Assembly (NCBI RefSeq): GCF_965363235.1 | Contig: NC_134850.1 | Coordinates: 34,507,102 to 34,571,101 of the forward strand | DNA from: Mytilus galloprovincialis | Taxonomy: Eukaryota; Mollusca; Bivalvia; Mytilida; Mytilidae | Length of the DNA: 64,000 nucleotides | Reading direction: 5' to 3' | Shown: positions 42,801-57,800 of the stretch, one piece after another | Position numbering within the stretch: the first letter of the stretch is position 1 | Layout of the letters: every line of letters starts with the position of its first letter | Translations under genes and position numbers: made by a program | Notes under the pieces: generated by a model | Databases searched by the model: none | Told to the model about the DNA's origin: nothing | The model's input: the letters and a program-made list of their open reading frames with translations, nothing else

Positions 42801-45800
42801 TAGTAATTTTGGTGAAGGCCGTACTTTGACCTATAATGGTTTACTTTTTTCAAATTGTTATTTGGATGGAAAGTTGTCTCATTGGCACTCACACCACATC
42901 TTCCTATATCTATTTAACCTAAATATTTACTTATATTCGTACCTGTTCAAATATGTATTCGAGTGATCTATAATCAAAAGACGTTTTGATATTCTCTTTT
43001 GGTATTCTCCATTTTCCTTCTTTTAAAAGGTACATCGACAAGGCGTTCGGATACACTTTTGTATATGATCCCTGAAATTTTATTTACATTCTACTTTCTT
43101 AATTTTTGTCATTTCAATATATATATGTAGATGTAAAAAAAAAAGAAATTAACGTGTTCATCAAAATCATTCCGTTCCACGATTTCACCTGCATATACTA
43201 AATGTTAACTGTTGTACTCCAAATGATATTAAAGAAATCAACATCAAAAGCAATACAGATATCCAAGATATTGTCCATTACTAAAAGACAAATTGAAGGT
43301 AACACTGGTGTATTAAATGTATAACCTACATCAATATTTCTAAAGAGACGGTTTCGAAGAAAAACTACTATGTTTGTTTGTTTCAAAATCAATAACTGTT
43401 AAAAGCTGAATGTGATTTACTATTTCTATTTAATTTTGCATGTGGACACATACTATTTAAAAGAGTTTGTTTTTAGCAAAATATTTAACCAAAGTATGAA
43501 AGGTTTCGCCCTGCTGTTAACTTGCCTCGTAAGGAAATTATCACTTCAAATCTACTGAGAACTTAAACCTTTACAAGAAGAAGCCAACATGTCCTTGACA
43601 ATAAACGAAGATAATATAAGAAGTTGTATTGTTTATAATCATTTTGTGAATGATTTTGACACTTTAAAATTTAAAAATCACTTTCTTAAAAGTAAAAAGA
43701 TCAACATTGGTGTTTAATTTAGTTCTCTTTTGTAATTGATACCGGAACTTCAAACACATTCTCATTAACTGGGTCGTCAATATGTTTTACTTCGATTTTC
43801 TAAATAGATATCAAAGAAATCAGAATTACAGTTTTATACGCTAGACGCGCGTTTCATTTATATAAGACTCATCAGTGACGTTCATATAAAATTAGTTAAT
43901 GAGCCAAACAAGTACAAAGATGGAGAGCTTTGATGACTCAAAATTCCAAAACGTTGTGCCAAATACGGCTACCGTTATCTATGCCTAGGATGAGAAAATC
44001 CTTAGTATTTTTCGACTAATTTATACTTTTGCAAACAGTGAATTTATAAAATAATGACCATACAATTGATATTCGTGTCAACAACAAAGTGCTGACTACT
44101 GTGCTGGTTATACCCTCGGGGATAAAAGCCAGACAATAACACATTTCATACCAATGTCTGTGTGACTGTTGTTTTATTTTTATTTTTTCTGAATTATATT
44201 GATGATGCAGATATATCTAGAAAAGCGTTTTGGAATTATATCATTCATTTAATGGTATGTTCATGTACTTACAAATATTTCTTTTTCAATTGACCCCTCT
44301 ACCATTGACACTGCAAATATTAGAGTTACTAACATAAATATTGCTTTAATTGACGAAATGAAAATTTACATTCTCAATTTTTAAGGAATTATTAAACGAC
44401 ATTTTTATCTATATGAGGATCATGGAAATTCCTGTTGACGTATTAATACCAGATCAAACAGCATGTTCTCATTTCTAGTACAGTAGCACATGTATATATT
44501 GTTAAGCCATAAAAACAGCTTCATTTGGTTTCAGTATTGAAAAGTATTACTATAACTGAGGCATAAAAATTAAAGAATTTCTGATGATATTTTTGCATTT
44601 ATGTATCATTTTTCGGAAAGATCCATACCCCCGATTAACAGACAGCAAACTAAAGCGTCTAAATTGTCTGGAAATTCCGACTGAATCTTGGAAATAACAG
44701 CTATTTCATCTGGATCGTCTTTTCCGTCATATTTTCCTAGTGTGTAATCCCTTGGTTTGGATGTCTTGATGCTCCATGGATTTTTTATATCTGTTATGTG
44801 TTCTGTCATCTGTACAGAATCATCATCTATGCTCTGATGGGTTAAAATACTTACATCCAAGCTGTGTTTCTGTGATATTTAAAAAAATATATATACATAT
44901 TAAAAGTCTTAATTAAGGTTGTTAAATTTGATATATGTCTTTTTGTGCTTCTGTAAACATCCGTATGAACGTTAAATATATTAATAAATAAGTCTGTATT
45001 TCTGTAGATCAAATTATTATATTATTACAAAGTTAAAAAAAAAAAAAGCTCTTTCAAAAATCGAAGTATAGGGATAAGTTACGAAAACACATTGTTTGTA
45101 GTGAAGAGTTCGATCTCAAAACGGGCGGCGTTATAAATTTATGTTACAAAATATCAAAATACTTTTCATAAAATTGAAAATGGAAATGAGGAATATGTCA
45201 AAGTGAAAACAACCCGACCATAGAGCAGACGACAGCCGAAGGCCAACATTGAGTCTGCAATGTAGCGAGAAATGTTATTCGAAATTTCAATATTATTTTT
45301 TTTGTCAAATTCAAATACATCTGATATTATGTTTTTCATTTTGATTTAAAATGTTTCCACTATTAACAATGATTAACTAAAGAAAAACACATCATAGTAA
45401 GATTTGCCCAGAGAATTACTCTTTAGGGTCATTTTTTGAAAAAAAAGCCTTAGTAAATAAACACAAAGACGAAATTTGATTTCATGTATATACATATATA
45501 TCTTAAAGTTTAAATCATATTCTTTACCTTTAATCGAATTATAGGAATTTTTGATTTTGCTGTATATGTCATCACTTCTGTTGTCATTCCACCATTTCGC
45601 AAGGATATGACGACTGGCAACACAGCTTCTCCACTGACGTCTATTTATTAGAAACATGTAAGTTTGAGTTTAAGTACATATTGCATATAAGAAAATGACA
45701 AACTGGCAAATTATAACTGGAACAATAAATACTATGTAATGTTAGTTTGTGAAATCTTTTATATCCAGATTCCAAGTGTTTGAAAAATTTGTCAACTGTA

Positions 45801-48800
45801 TTAACTAAATTATTAATCCTTAAAGAAGGGCTTAACAGCATAAAAAGAATACACACATGACAAACAGTTCAGATCTGAAAAAAAACTCTCAATTTAAAGC
45901 AAAAAGCAACTATTAATACAATCATGGTTCAAATACATCAGTATCAATCAGTACACAGATAACAATCAAATGTATGTATTGTAAACACATATATATATTA
46001 CCAGTCAAAGACAAATATCACCTTGGTCAATGTCCATATTTAGGTATCAATGGATTGTAGAGCAATTAATGTACATGAAAGCAAAAACAATATTCAAAGA
46101 CTTTATCAGATTGTTGATTTGGTAACCATTATAGTTATTTAAAGTGTATTTAAAGTCAGTGAAATTAACTATAATCGTATCTAAATTTACAGTTTCGGCA
46201 ATCAACATAATAGTTATCAAAAGTACCAGGATTATAATTTTATACGCCAGACGCGCGTTTCGTCTACATAAGACTCATCAGTGACGCTCAGATCAAAATA
46301 GTTAAAAAGCCAAATAAATACAAAGTTGAAGAGCATTGAGGACCCAAAATTCCAAAAAGTTGTGCCAAATACGGCTAAGGTAATCTACTCCTGGGGTAAG
46401 AAAATCCTTAGTTTTTCGAAAAATTCAAAGTTTTGTAAACAGAAAATTTATAAAAATGACCATATAATGATATTCATGTCAACACCGAAGTGCTGACTAC
46501 TGGGCTGGCACCATCGAAATTAAAATATGCTGTCCTATTTGTAAGAAGCCGTACTTCATATGTCCTAAATCTAGAAATAACTTAAACTTCAAGTAAAAGC
46601 AAATCGGTTTGAACAGTTGAAAAGCTACTTGACAAATAGGAACTATTTGTTAACAGAATTATTAGTTTTGGCTCTATCACTTTGTAGTGAGATACTACAA
46701 CATATATACCAAAACAAGTGTACATTTATAAGTTTTGATTTACCCATCATATGAGTTGCAGACTGCTCATTGCTATGCATAGGGACCAACAAAATCTGAC
46801 TATGTAAGTGTACTAATACCATTAAACAAGGAATATTTCTGATATTCTTTGTTTTGTTAAATGAACGATAATTTATTACTTATATGCACATGATGCAGTT
46901 CTAGTGAAATTTAATCAACTGAACAGAAATAATAGTTACATTTTGCCATTCGTAGGAAGTAATGAATCTCGTCTTCTCCATTTTCTTCATCCATGTCACC
47001 CCTTTCGAATTTACGGAAGCCTTTCTCTACAAGTTCCTGAAACAGCGAGTAAGCCATTGTAGTATCAATAAAGTTATGTGTAATGAAGTCAAACTGAGTA
47101 TTGAGAGCTAACAAAATGTGTATGAATTTGGTGATGATAACAAATCTAAATGATTATAACTCCTGGTAAAACAAATAGACTTAAACAGTCATGTTGACCT
47201 GATCCGACTGTACAAAGCAGTTATGTGTGATATTAGTACTTTACTGTTATGTTTTAGAATTTGAGGTCAAATAGTGTCATAACCTACTTTCAACGGAGTT
47301 TGTTTATGGTATCCATGTCCACCGTTCGTTCACACCAAAGTTATAAACATTAGAGAGTCTTTTAGAATATTTCTCATGAATATGTTTCAAAAGATCTTAA
47401 AAATTATATTATAAATATACACACTGCAAAAAAAAGAAGTCAATTTAGAAAATGTTTTAATTGTCAGCTTTGATAGAATAAATACTACAATTTTCCAAAA
47501 ACAAATTAACCTAATGTGAATGTTTAAATACAAATATAATTAAAAAGATTAATAACAGATCTCGAAAATGAAATTCAAATACCTTAACAGTATCCTTCTC
47601 TGTCTTATAGTGTATAAAGACAGCATGATTGGAACCGCTGTGGAATAGAACTTTTTGTCCTACAACGTGACATGGAAGTTTGGTCTTCTCTGTAAAGTCA
47701 TAAACACCATATTTGTTACATATATGTATGTTTACTAGGATGCGTAAAAAATATTGACGTATTTGATAGAAACATCTTAATTTCTTGGATAAACATGTGC
47801 TCCTTTTGTAGACGACATGTTATGCAATATGTTTTACAAAACAGTTGACATTCGCTTTAGGCTCCCCGGTCCGTGATCAAAATGAGGTTTTTTTTAAAAG
47901 CTTTGTTCGTATAGACAACGTGTTATCTATTTGTTTGAAAGGAAGCTGTCAGTATCATTCAACTTCAAGTTCAATTTTTAAAAAATAGGTCCTGTTTAAA
48001 GTGCAGCGCCTTTGATGATCGATTAATTTTCAAGTAAAGCGAACATGAGCATGCCGTAGTTCATTAGTTTTATAATGTGATGTTTATAAGCCTTGAATTG
48101 ATGGTTGAAATCTCCACCAATATTGAAACAGCGATGCTTAACAATTTTTTCATTTTGAACTTTCAGTTTCTTTGTTGCAATAGAACATTATTATATTCAT
48201 AACGAGAATTTATCGTTTCAAATGATAAATTTTTGTAATTCCTTTATAGTTTCGAAAGTTGCATTTGCTGATCCGATATTTTTGTTAGATGCCTTACACC
48301 TTATATTATTGCTAAGTCTTGTTTTGTGCAAAAAAGATTCGGTAATGTGTTTTCTTTTTATTTTATTTTCGGTAAATTGTTAAATGATTCTTCAAAACGT
48401 GTCATAAGAATTCGAAAGTGCATCATTTGTATACAGAAGTTAGTTAAATATTGATTTGACACATTTACATGTTTATCTAGTAATAAATCTGTATCATTTC
48501 TAATGTTAAAACAATAGATATAGTACTAACTTGCAAAATCAAGTACTTCTTCCATAAGAACCATGTCCAACTTGTCATTTTTATCGCCTTTTGATTCTTT
48601 TTTGTCTAAATCTGTATGATTTGCAAATATCAGATACAAGCTTGGTTTATATATGTCTTTCTTGACTTGCTGGATAGTACGCCATATATCAACCTGAATC
48701 TATAAGCATATATAAAATTAAAAAAACAATAGCAATAAGACATGATCCTTTAATCAGTTTAATTGAGGTCTATAGCTGGCATGTCAGTTACTACTAGTAT

Positions 48801-51800
48801 TATTTTATTAATTTGTGTATCATTGTCATTTTGCTTAGTTTCTTTTGTGACATTTTACATCGGACTCGGACTTCATTTTTGTTGAGCTTGCGACTTTTGT
48901 CGCAAAAAAGGGAATAGTGATTTGGCATTCCGTTTATGTCGTCGGCGGTGGCAGCAGCGTCCAAAAATATTCGCTCTGTTCTTAAAGTTTTTGACATGTT
49001 AACAACTTTCTTAAACTAATCTTGATGTTAATCAAACTTGGACAGAATCTTGTTTATAATCATAATATAGTATATATATAAAGATCACTATATTAGATAT
49101 TCTTGTGTATAGAAATATATATAGATTACTATTAAATCCAACATTTCCGGTATAAATAGTTTGACTTCACAAGTACAAGTCTGAATCCATTATCTCTATA
49201 GCTCCATTTTTATCGGCCTGTTTAATTACTATGCTTTTATCGTTTCTTATATTTTGGTGTGCTGTCTTCCTGCATTAAGTTAATTGTAGTTGACTTTGTT
49301 TCATGTGTGTCAAAATGTCGAGATAGTCGTTGTGGAGCATGTCCGTATATCCATGTCGGCAAGGAAATGAACATACCAAATGGACATCTAATTTTCACTA
49401 ACGAGAACATTACTTGTTAATCCGAGAATTTGATCTATTGTATAAAATGTCATGGTTGCCAGGAAATTTATATCGGTCAAACACCGAAAGGGTGAGAATT
49501 CATCGACTACACATAAGGCAACCAGAATACAGAAAAATCCCCCTTAGCAAACATTGAGACGAATGTGTCGGGGGATTTTTTTTTAAATAATCCCATTTTA
49601 TAAAATGAATATGGACTGTGACATTACACGGGAAGTAAAGAAGAATTATTTTATTTCAAAATTTAAATCACGACTGAATGCCAAGTATGCATTTTCTATT
49701 GTGTGATAATGACGTTAGTGTGATACGATTTATCTCCCTTAATATACTGAACAACAACTATGACGTTACATACCTACCGTTACACAGTTACCTTGTATAG
49801 TTTCACCTGAAGATTGTTAAAAACATGAGAGTACTTGTGAAGTAAAACTATTTATACCGGAAATGTTGGATTTAATAGTAATCTATATAAAATAATATGT
49901 ATATATATATATATATAAGTAATACAATTCTAAGTTAATGCAAATATAACCAGAATCATTATAATCTTTTTTAAACTCAAGAACCAACTATCAGAAAGAT
50001 TACCTTTTTTGTAGCTTGATTAGCAAGATCAAAATTTACTGCAAAGTAGCCCTGGGAGTCTACAAATATATAAGACAATAACTATTTGATATAAATGTTA
50101 GTGTCAAAACACACACATAAAGATGATGTTTATATATAATTTATAAACCTATCGTACATACGGCTGAATCCTATACCATTCGTCAACTATTTGTAAATTC
50201 ATATGTCTGTCAAAGCAGGCTCAAATGTCAACGGTCGCACTTATGTTATATTCAAAGTTATCTGCATGATTACGTATTTTGTTTTCAAAATAATAAAATA
50301 ATGTGCATACAAACATAAATAAAATGTAGATATCGAACATTTTAGTAAATAACACTGTACAACCAAACGTGAATTGCTAGCGATCGTGATTTTCTTGTGC
50401 CTATTTAGACATTATTTGTATGGTCAAAAATTTACGTAACATACAGATCATGCATCGCTCAAGTGGCTAAAGATTTTTTTTAAACCCGGAAGGTATGATC
50501 GCGAGACGGATTTCTATTGTAGACATATACGACATGGAAATTCAACACCGCAAGGTTTTATTGCATACAAACGCAGATTGTTTATCGCGTTCACCAAAAA
50601 AAAATGCAAACAAACTAATTGTCTAGACTGTACAGAAATGAAAACAGATATAGAACATTTGGAAAATGTCAACACAACGCATTGTATTGATGACCTGAAT
50701 ACCGTCAAGGATGGTCATGCCTCTTGCTTAAGTGTTCAATCAGTTTTCACTGACAAGGAAACTGACGGCGATACTGATAGAGGTTGTCTTGCAACCCATT
50801 TACCTATCAGACCGGTCAATGTCAATACGGAAGAAATTAGTTTTGACACAATATCAAACTGGCTCAGTTATTGGTCGAATTACCAATTGAGAGAAATGCA
50901 AGAGAACGACCAAAATAAAACTACAGCGAACATGATAAACATTACCAAAAACCAAAATCCTCCTTATAGTGTAACTGTTAATCGTATACAAACTTATTCA
51001 AGATCTGGTATACATTTCACACTATAGTTTTATGTTCAATACTACAAACGCAATTGACTTATTTACTTTCACAGATACAGTTCAGCTTGCCTCATATCTT
51101 GACGTACATTTATAAATAACTATGATGGATGGTTGAGAAAAATAAAATCATAAGCAACGTGATTATTACACAGTTTTCCATTAATGAGATTTCCATTTTT
51201 ATGTAGCATAAATCCTACAACGCAAATATTCGAATCATATATGTCCCGTTGATTCGGTTTCGATTGCAGCGGTTTATTTGATGAAGTCATCTTGCTGACT
51301 ACAAGGAAGTTGTTCAACTACAAAAATGTAAGTGTTATAAATCGTTAAGCTGTGATCAGCTTTGTGAGATTCCTAGATGGCTATATGGATTCTATCACGA
51401 GCTGTTTGACCGGAGTGAAAAGTCTGACGCACACATGACATCGGAAATGATTCTATCGTGGCAATTGTTATGAGACTTTTTACCAAATGTGTACATGTGC
51501 ATGATGATGTGAGCCATAATTGCTAGCAGATATGTTCACATTTCCAAAGAAACGGTGTTCTTGAAAGTGATAGTTTTTGTGTTTTTGTAATGTTTGAGGA
51601 CTCAATTTGCTTTTTTTGTCGTCGTTGGAATTGTCAGTTTCTTTTCGATTTCGGTGATGCAGAGTGCTCCTATAAAATGCCTCTTTGTCGAGACGTAAAC
51701 AAAACTCGGGTCTATCTCGGATTGAAAATTTTACTTGATAGATATAGGACAATACAAAATATAAACTAAGATTAAGAATATTTTTGGAAGGGTTGGTGAT

Positions 51801-54800
51801 TTTCGAACGAAAAAAGGTCGGAATGTGTCACATATGATTTTGTTTTAACAGGTATGGCAAGTCTATCTCGGATTGCAAATTTTATTAACGTATCTCTCTC
51901 ATGCAAAGCTCTGATTCCTTTCACGGATTTGGCTTTACTTTTTGGACCTTTTTGATTATAGCTCTTCATCTTTTATATAAGCTTTGAATTTCAAATATTT
52001 TGACCATAAGCATCACTGAAGAGACATGTTTTGTCGAAATGCGCATCTGGTGCAGGAAAATTGGTACCGATAATGTTATTACTTGATAACTAGTACAATA
52101 ACAAATATAAACTAAGATTAAGAACTATGGGTATGGAGCGTGTTTTGCGAACGAAAACAGGTCGGAATATGTCACAGATGACTTTGTTTAAACAGGTAGA
52201 GCAAATGAATGTTACGGTGATTTGTGATAATGCATAACATATAACATTTTTTAACACATTTTCTTTGATCTAAGCTCGGATCTGACCTATGTTTTTCCAA
52301 CATAACTTTGAGAAATGGAAACCCATTTGAAAAAATATTGCTATGTTTGAAATTTCCTCAGAGTTTTTTTTTAAATTTTATTATTTAGTATTGAACCAAA
52401 AAAAAAGTAAAAATAATGTTTTAGATGTTTTAGATAGTGCATGTTGGTTCGAATATGATAAACATTGTCCATATTAATTTTTTTTTTAAATAGGTTTAAC
52501 TTGCTACCCACTATATTTTTAGATCATGCATGTTGGTTGGAATATGATACTGCACATAAGAGAACTGTATTTAGAAGGTTAGACTTCAGATACTTGCTCT
52601 CTTATAATTTTAGAAAAATATGACTCTCAATTGTTGTATAAAAGTTTCATTTCATTAGTTTCCTTGTCAAGTTCGTCTTGTACTGAGTTTTCCGAAAGTA
52701 ATGGATAAAACTAATTCCTAAATTTGATCATGGAGGATACGCGATTTTTAAGAAATCGTTAAGAAATAGTTGCGAACAACCTTTCAATCTACAAATTGGT
52801 TGCATTTAATGGTTGAAGAAGCGTCACCGGTGTCATTCAAAGTTATGTATCGATGTACTGAATCGATAGTCATTGTTGACTTGACGATTCATTCAGAGTA
52901 CAGGTCTCGTTTAATGAAATTGTATATAAAAGTATATATTCTTATGTGTCAATACATATTTTTTTTTATAAGACCCATTGCATCATTTGATAATTTAATT
53001 AAATATTTACCTCTTCCTAAAGCAGGCAGATGATCATAGTAATAGAAAAAAGCCCCTCCACTAAGATATTTTAAATCGAGAATCCGGTGTGAACTTTTTG
53101 ATCTATCCTTGAACCACATAACTTCCACTTCGCTTCGACCTGTGTCTACCTTACAGTCGCAAATGTCTTTAACGGTGCCTGTTTTCTCATCTGTTATAGA
53201 AACTAAAAATGTAAAAATGTAACAGCGTATATTTCTGAGCCAGTATTACACTAATAGATGTACAACATCATCATATACAGACTGTGAAAGGATTGATGAT
53301 TATTGTTTTGTTGAGACTTCGGTGCTATTTATCGTAACGTGTAGTTTTATCAAATATTCTTTTCTTTTGTTACCGAATTCGTCCAATTAAATGTTTGGAT
53401 TTTTTTTTTTTTATATAGAAATAGCATTTTATTATTTATCATGAAAATGTGGCGTACATTTACAAAAATGTTGAAAACCCATACCAATACCATGAACATT
53501 ATACACATTAGTTTTTAGCGGCTTTTATTCAATGTATGTTGGTTTGTTGTTGTCTTTGTTTACACCATGCATTGTAGGATTACATTATGTACTGCAAACC
53601 AAAGACTGGTATAAAATAAGAAATGTTGAAGTACGATTGACGATAGCTACTTGAAGCATACCTGTCTTCCAATTATCTATAATACTAAAATTACGAGGTC
53701 CAATTTGTCAGCCGTCATCGGGTAAAAACGACAAATCAAAGAATTCAACTCTATATATAACTAATATAGGACAATGGTGTAGATTAAAAATTACACCACT
53801 TCAGACCCTTTTGTTTTCCACATAATTAATATTGCCAATAATTAACAAGTTCCGGGTCGAATCCGATACCGATACCAATAGTATATTCACCTGTTAGCTA
53901 TTACCTTATCTGTACGTTCCGCATTTGACAGGCGCACCACCAAACGGTGTATTTAGGATTTTGCTATATACACGGGTCATAATCAAAGGGACACTACTAA
54001 ATTCAATCATTGTCAAATTGTTCCCTATTGTAGTTTTATTCAGCAATCAGCAAGACTTTCTAAGATAACTAATATAGGACAATGCTGTTGATTAAAAAAT
54101 ACTCCATTCCTGGATAGCCAGGACCTTTGTTTTCCAAATAATTAATATTACCAATAATTGATAAGTTCCAGGTCGACGGGTTCAAACAGAAAGATTTGAA
54201 AGCAGAGAAAACTTTGTATCTTATAATCGACATGACTTTATCAGATGACAATACTAATTACTTAAATAAGGCTTAGGCATAGTTATATACTTTAATTCAG
54301 TCACGCCCCCGACTATATCACGGGTGTGTACTTGTATAATTTAAAATGAATCAGGAAAAAAATTAACAAATGGTATGGACACGGAACTCCTTTTTGCTTA
54401 ATTAATGTATATATCCACTTTTGTTGATCTTCATACTCCACGACTTCCTAGATATAATAACCACATAAGTTGTGTTTTGGTCTTGTATCATCGAGTGCAT
54501 ATATGATTGTGGAGTTGAGCAACACCCAAGTCAAACCAAAAAAAACCCTGATAGTTGTTGCTTCTTTACCCAGCAATCAGTATTAAGGACTAAGACAAAA
54601 TACTGGTTAAGCATGTACAGTCTCACTTTGACGAAATCCGTGAGTCAGTTTTGTAAAAGCAGGACCGTGTTCTTACTAAATTAGCATGTCCGCGCCTTGA
54701 AGATGCATTTAATGGAAATTTTTCAGCCATTTACCTATCTATCTACCCTTTTGTGTTGTACTTAGAATTCGCTAAAAAAAAGTCCTTTTGTTTTGTCCTC

Positions 54801-57800
54801 AGCTGTTGTTAAAGTAAGCTGTTCGGTGTTAATCTGCGGTTTACATATTTAAACATTTATTATAATATTCAAATATATTTGTGCTGAGTGTTCTGTTGTT
54901 TATAAGTGCTGCATTTCTGTCACGTAGTGATTATATTTTAGAACTATACACCTTAACATTGCCATATAAGGGGTCGGTGTAGCTAGACATATCAATAGGT
55001 TTAACCATGCATGTTTTCTTAAAATGTCCAATTCCAAATCAGAAATACGGCAGTTGTTCTCTCTATGTATGTTTCATTGGCGTTTGTGTTTGTTGCACTG
55101 CGGTGTTTCTGTTTTTCTGGGTTTTTTTTCTCTTATTGTTGATATGCTTCCTTCAGATTGAGTTTGTTACCGGATTTGTGTTATATCTATCGATTTACGA
55201 CCTTTAAATGGCGGAACACTATTGTTTCATTTATTTTTCCCTATTTTTACACAATATATATTTTATTGAAAAAAGCACATTTGTTTTAAACTTAAAAAGG
55301 ACCTTATGAAAATAAGTTGAATATTACTAATGCTTATTCAGAATTAAAACAATTATTCGTTGGTATATATATATTTTTTTTATGTCGTATTTACTTTCAC
55401 TTAACAATGTGGTAGGCATTCATATGCGTATCAAAACAATATCGAATTAAAAATATCCAACCAATTGTTAAATAGAAATAAATCCCCTCACATGTCATGA
55501 GTTTGTCCAATTAGACGGTTAAACAGTTGATGTTTATATACAACGTCAAAAGTATTTTCACCCATTATGTCTGTTTGTTTAGTTCACAAATCGTTGTCAA
55601 TTAAATCGAAATTGATGAGACTGTCGTACAAGTGAGAGGTTTTGCGCTATCAACCCAGGTTTTGTCCCCCATTTTCTACATAAGAAAATGTCTGTACCAA
55701 GTCAGGAATATTATAGTTGTTATCCTTTCGTTTGATGTGTTTTTTTTTGTTTTTTTTTTGCCCTTTGATTACTAGGGACTTTCCGTTTTGATTTTTCCAC
55801 GGAGTATTTTTGTGATTTTAGTTTTTATCATTACATTAATAATACGATGTATGAAAGTTTATTATGACATCCTTAAATTGATCTCTCTGTTTCCGCGAGT
55901 GACTGCTGGTGTATAAACAAAAACTTTTGTTTAACAATTCTTTATAATCAGCATTTCGTGGAATGCATACGTCTTATATTTTACAAATTATATGTCCACT
56001 CAATGTTAAAATTACAGCGAAATAAAGAATTAAATCATGGACATTTGTTAGCTGACAATTGTTTTGTTAGGACCTGATTGTCAATAGTTCTAAGTAGTTC
56101 ACATTCAGTATCGTTACGTTAAATTGTCAAAATATAAAGCCAAAAAAAAAACCGAAATATTAAAATTTGAAAAATGTTAAGAATCAAATATACATACGTT
56201 AAATTATAATAGTACAATTAAATGCCTACTGAATCGGTATATCGGCAATATCATTTTAATTATAGAAATTAAATTACCATCTTTGTCGGGGTCTACTTCA
56301 ACAACTGTTGCATCTTTAAATATACCGTAGGACTGCCTTTTAACTGCTGACCTCGGATGTTCTCTTGGTGTCGGCATATTGTCTCTAAAAAAAGTAAGGC
56401 ATTTAATTCAATTGGTTTGTTATGACAAAAAAACATGTTAGTATTGTAATCACTTTATTTTTAATAGATACTTGATCAAAACTCATTAATGGCAATATTT
56501 AAATAAGAGTTTATCAAAACTCGCATTGCAAGACTGTAAGAGAAGCCATATCTAAATGGCATATGGAAATAAAGTATAAAATGCTCAAAACAAGTATTCT
56601 TTATCAATACACTTCTAAGATTATAAAAAAAATATTAATGAATTTCTGCTACTCATGGCAAAACTCTAACCTTACATTTGCAGTAACTATTCTTTGAAAT
56701 ATATGACCAAGATCGTGTTCGTCGGACATGTAGCAAATATTACACAAATCAAAATCATGACACGTTTTACATTTCCATCTGATGCCACGTATATACTCTT
56801 TAGGACGGCAACAATCACAAACATAACCCTCATGATAAACTCCTGTTAACAAAACATTAAGCATTCGATTAAGAGTATCTAAGTTTAGATAAAAAGTTGA
56901 AGGTTCATACTTGTAGTTTATGAAATATTAGTTATTATCTAAAGTTGTAAACCGATACTGCATTTAAGGGTAGCAACTAATATAAAGCTTTTCAAATAAT
57001 CGTAACGAATCTTTGAAAAGAAGAGCATCTTGATAAACTTGCTTGATTTTAAATAATATAGGCGACCATTAAGCATATTAAGTAATCTTAACGCTTTGGT
57101 ATTTATAATGTTTTATAAATAAGACGATTTTGTAACAACAAATGGAATAAAACGTTTCCTTATTTCTTTTATTAATACACGCATTTGATAAGGAAGTGTC
57201 TCTGTACGTTTACAGTTCTTATTAAATTGTTTAACGTATTTAATCGAAACTACTATTCTATTTCTTAAACTTTAACATGTCCCCATCAATTGCTTTATAT
57301 GTATTGTTTTCAGTTTTCATGATCCAATCGGTTGTTGTTAAGGTTTTTTTATTTTATATTGGCAATGCACAGGATCATGCATGCCAACAGCAGTGTTGAC
57401 GTCTTTCGAAGCAATTCCTTGAATGTATACTGATTGATACGAAGTCTTAAAGATCAGGGTTTATTTATTATATATTCGTATATTAAATAACTTTGAACTA
57501 GCTTTCAGTAGCTGCGAGGACTCGTATATGGATATTGCATTATTAATTGTTGTGTGTGTGTTTCCTATCTTTCTAGATCAGTCACGATCCACTTTGCTCA
57601 TATGTTGTTTCAAAACCTTACCTTACAATGCAATACGAGTATTACTCCTAAACGACAAATGTTAAAATTAGTTAAAGTGAGAATGGAAACGAGGAATGTG
57701 TAAAAAAGGATCAACACAGAATTTAGTTACTTTCGACAGGTTTTGATTTTCATCATCATATGTGCATACATTGCCGATGAAAGCTTTTTAAAATAGTGTA

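Noticed and set aside
45530..45657. Open frame with WRSCVASRHILAKWWND overlapping gene B exon 13
   Set aside because: The phase left by exon 12 and the match to gene A (VLPIIISLK) both select a different frame of the same bases; this one is a shadow.
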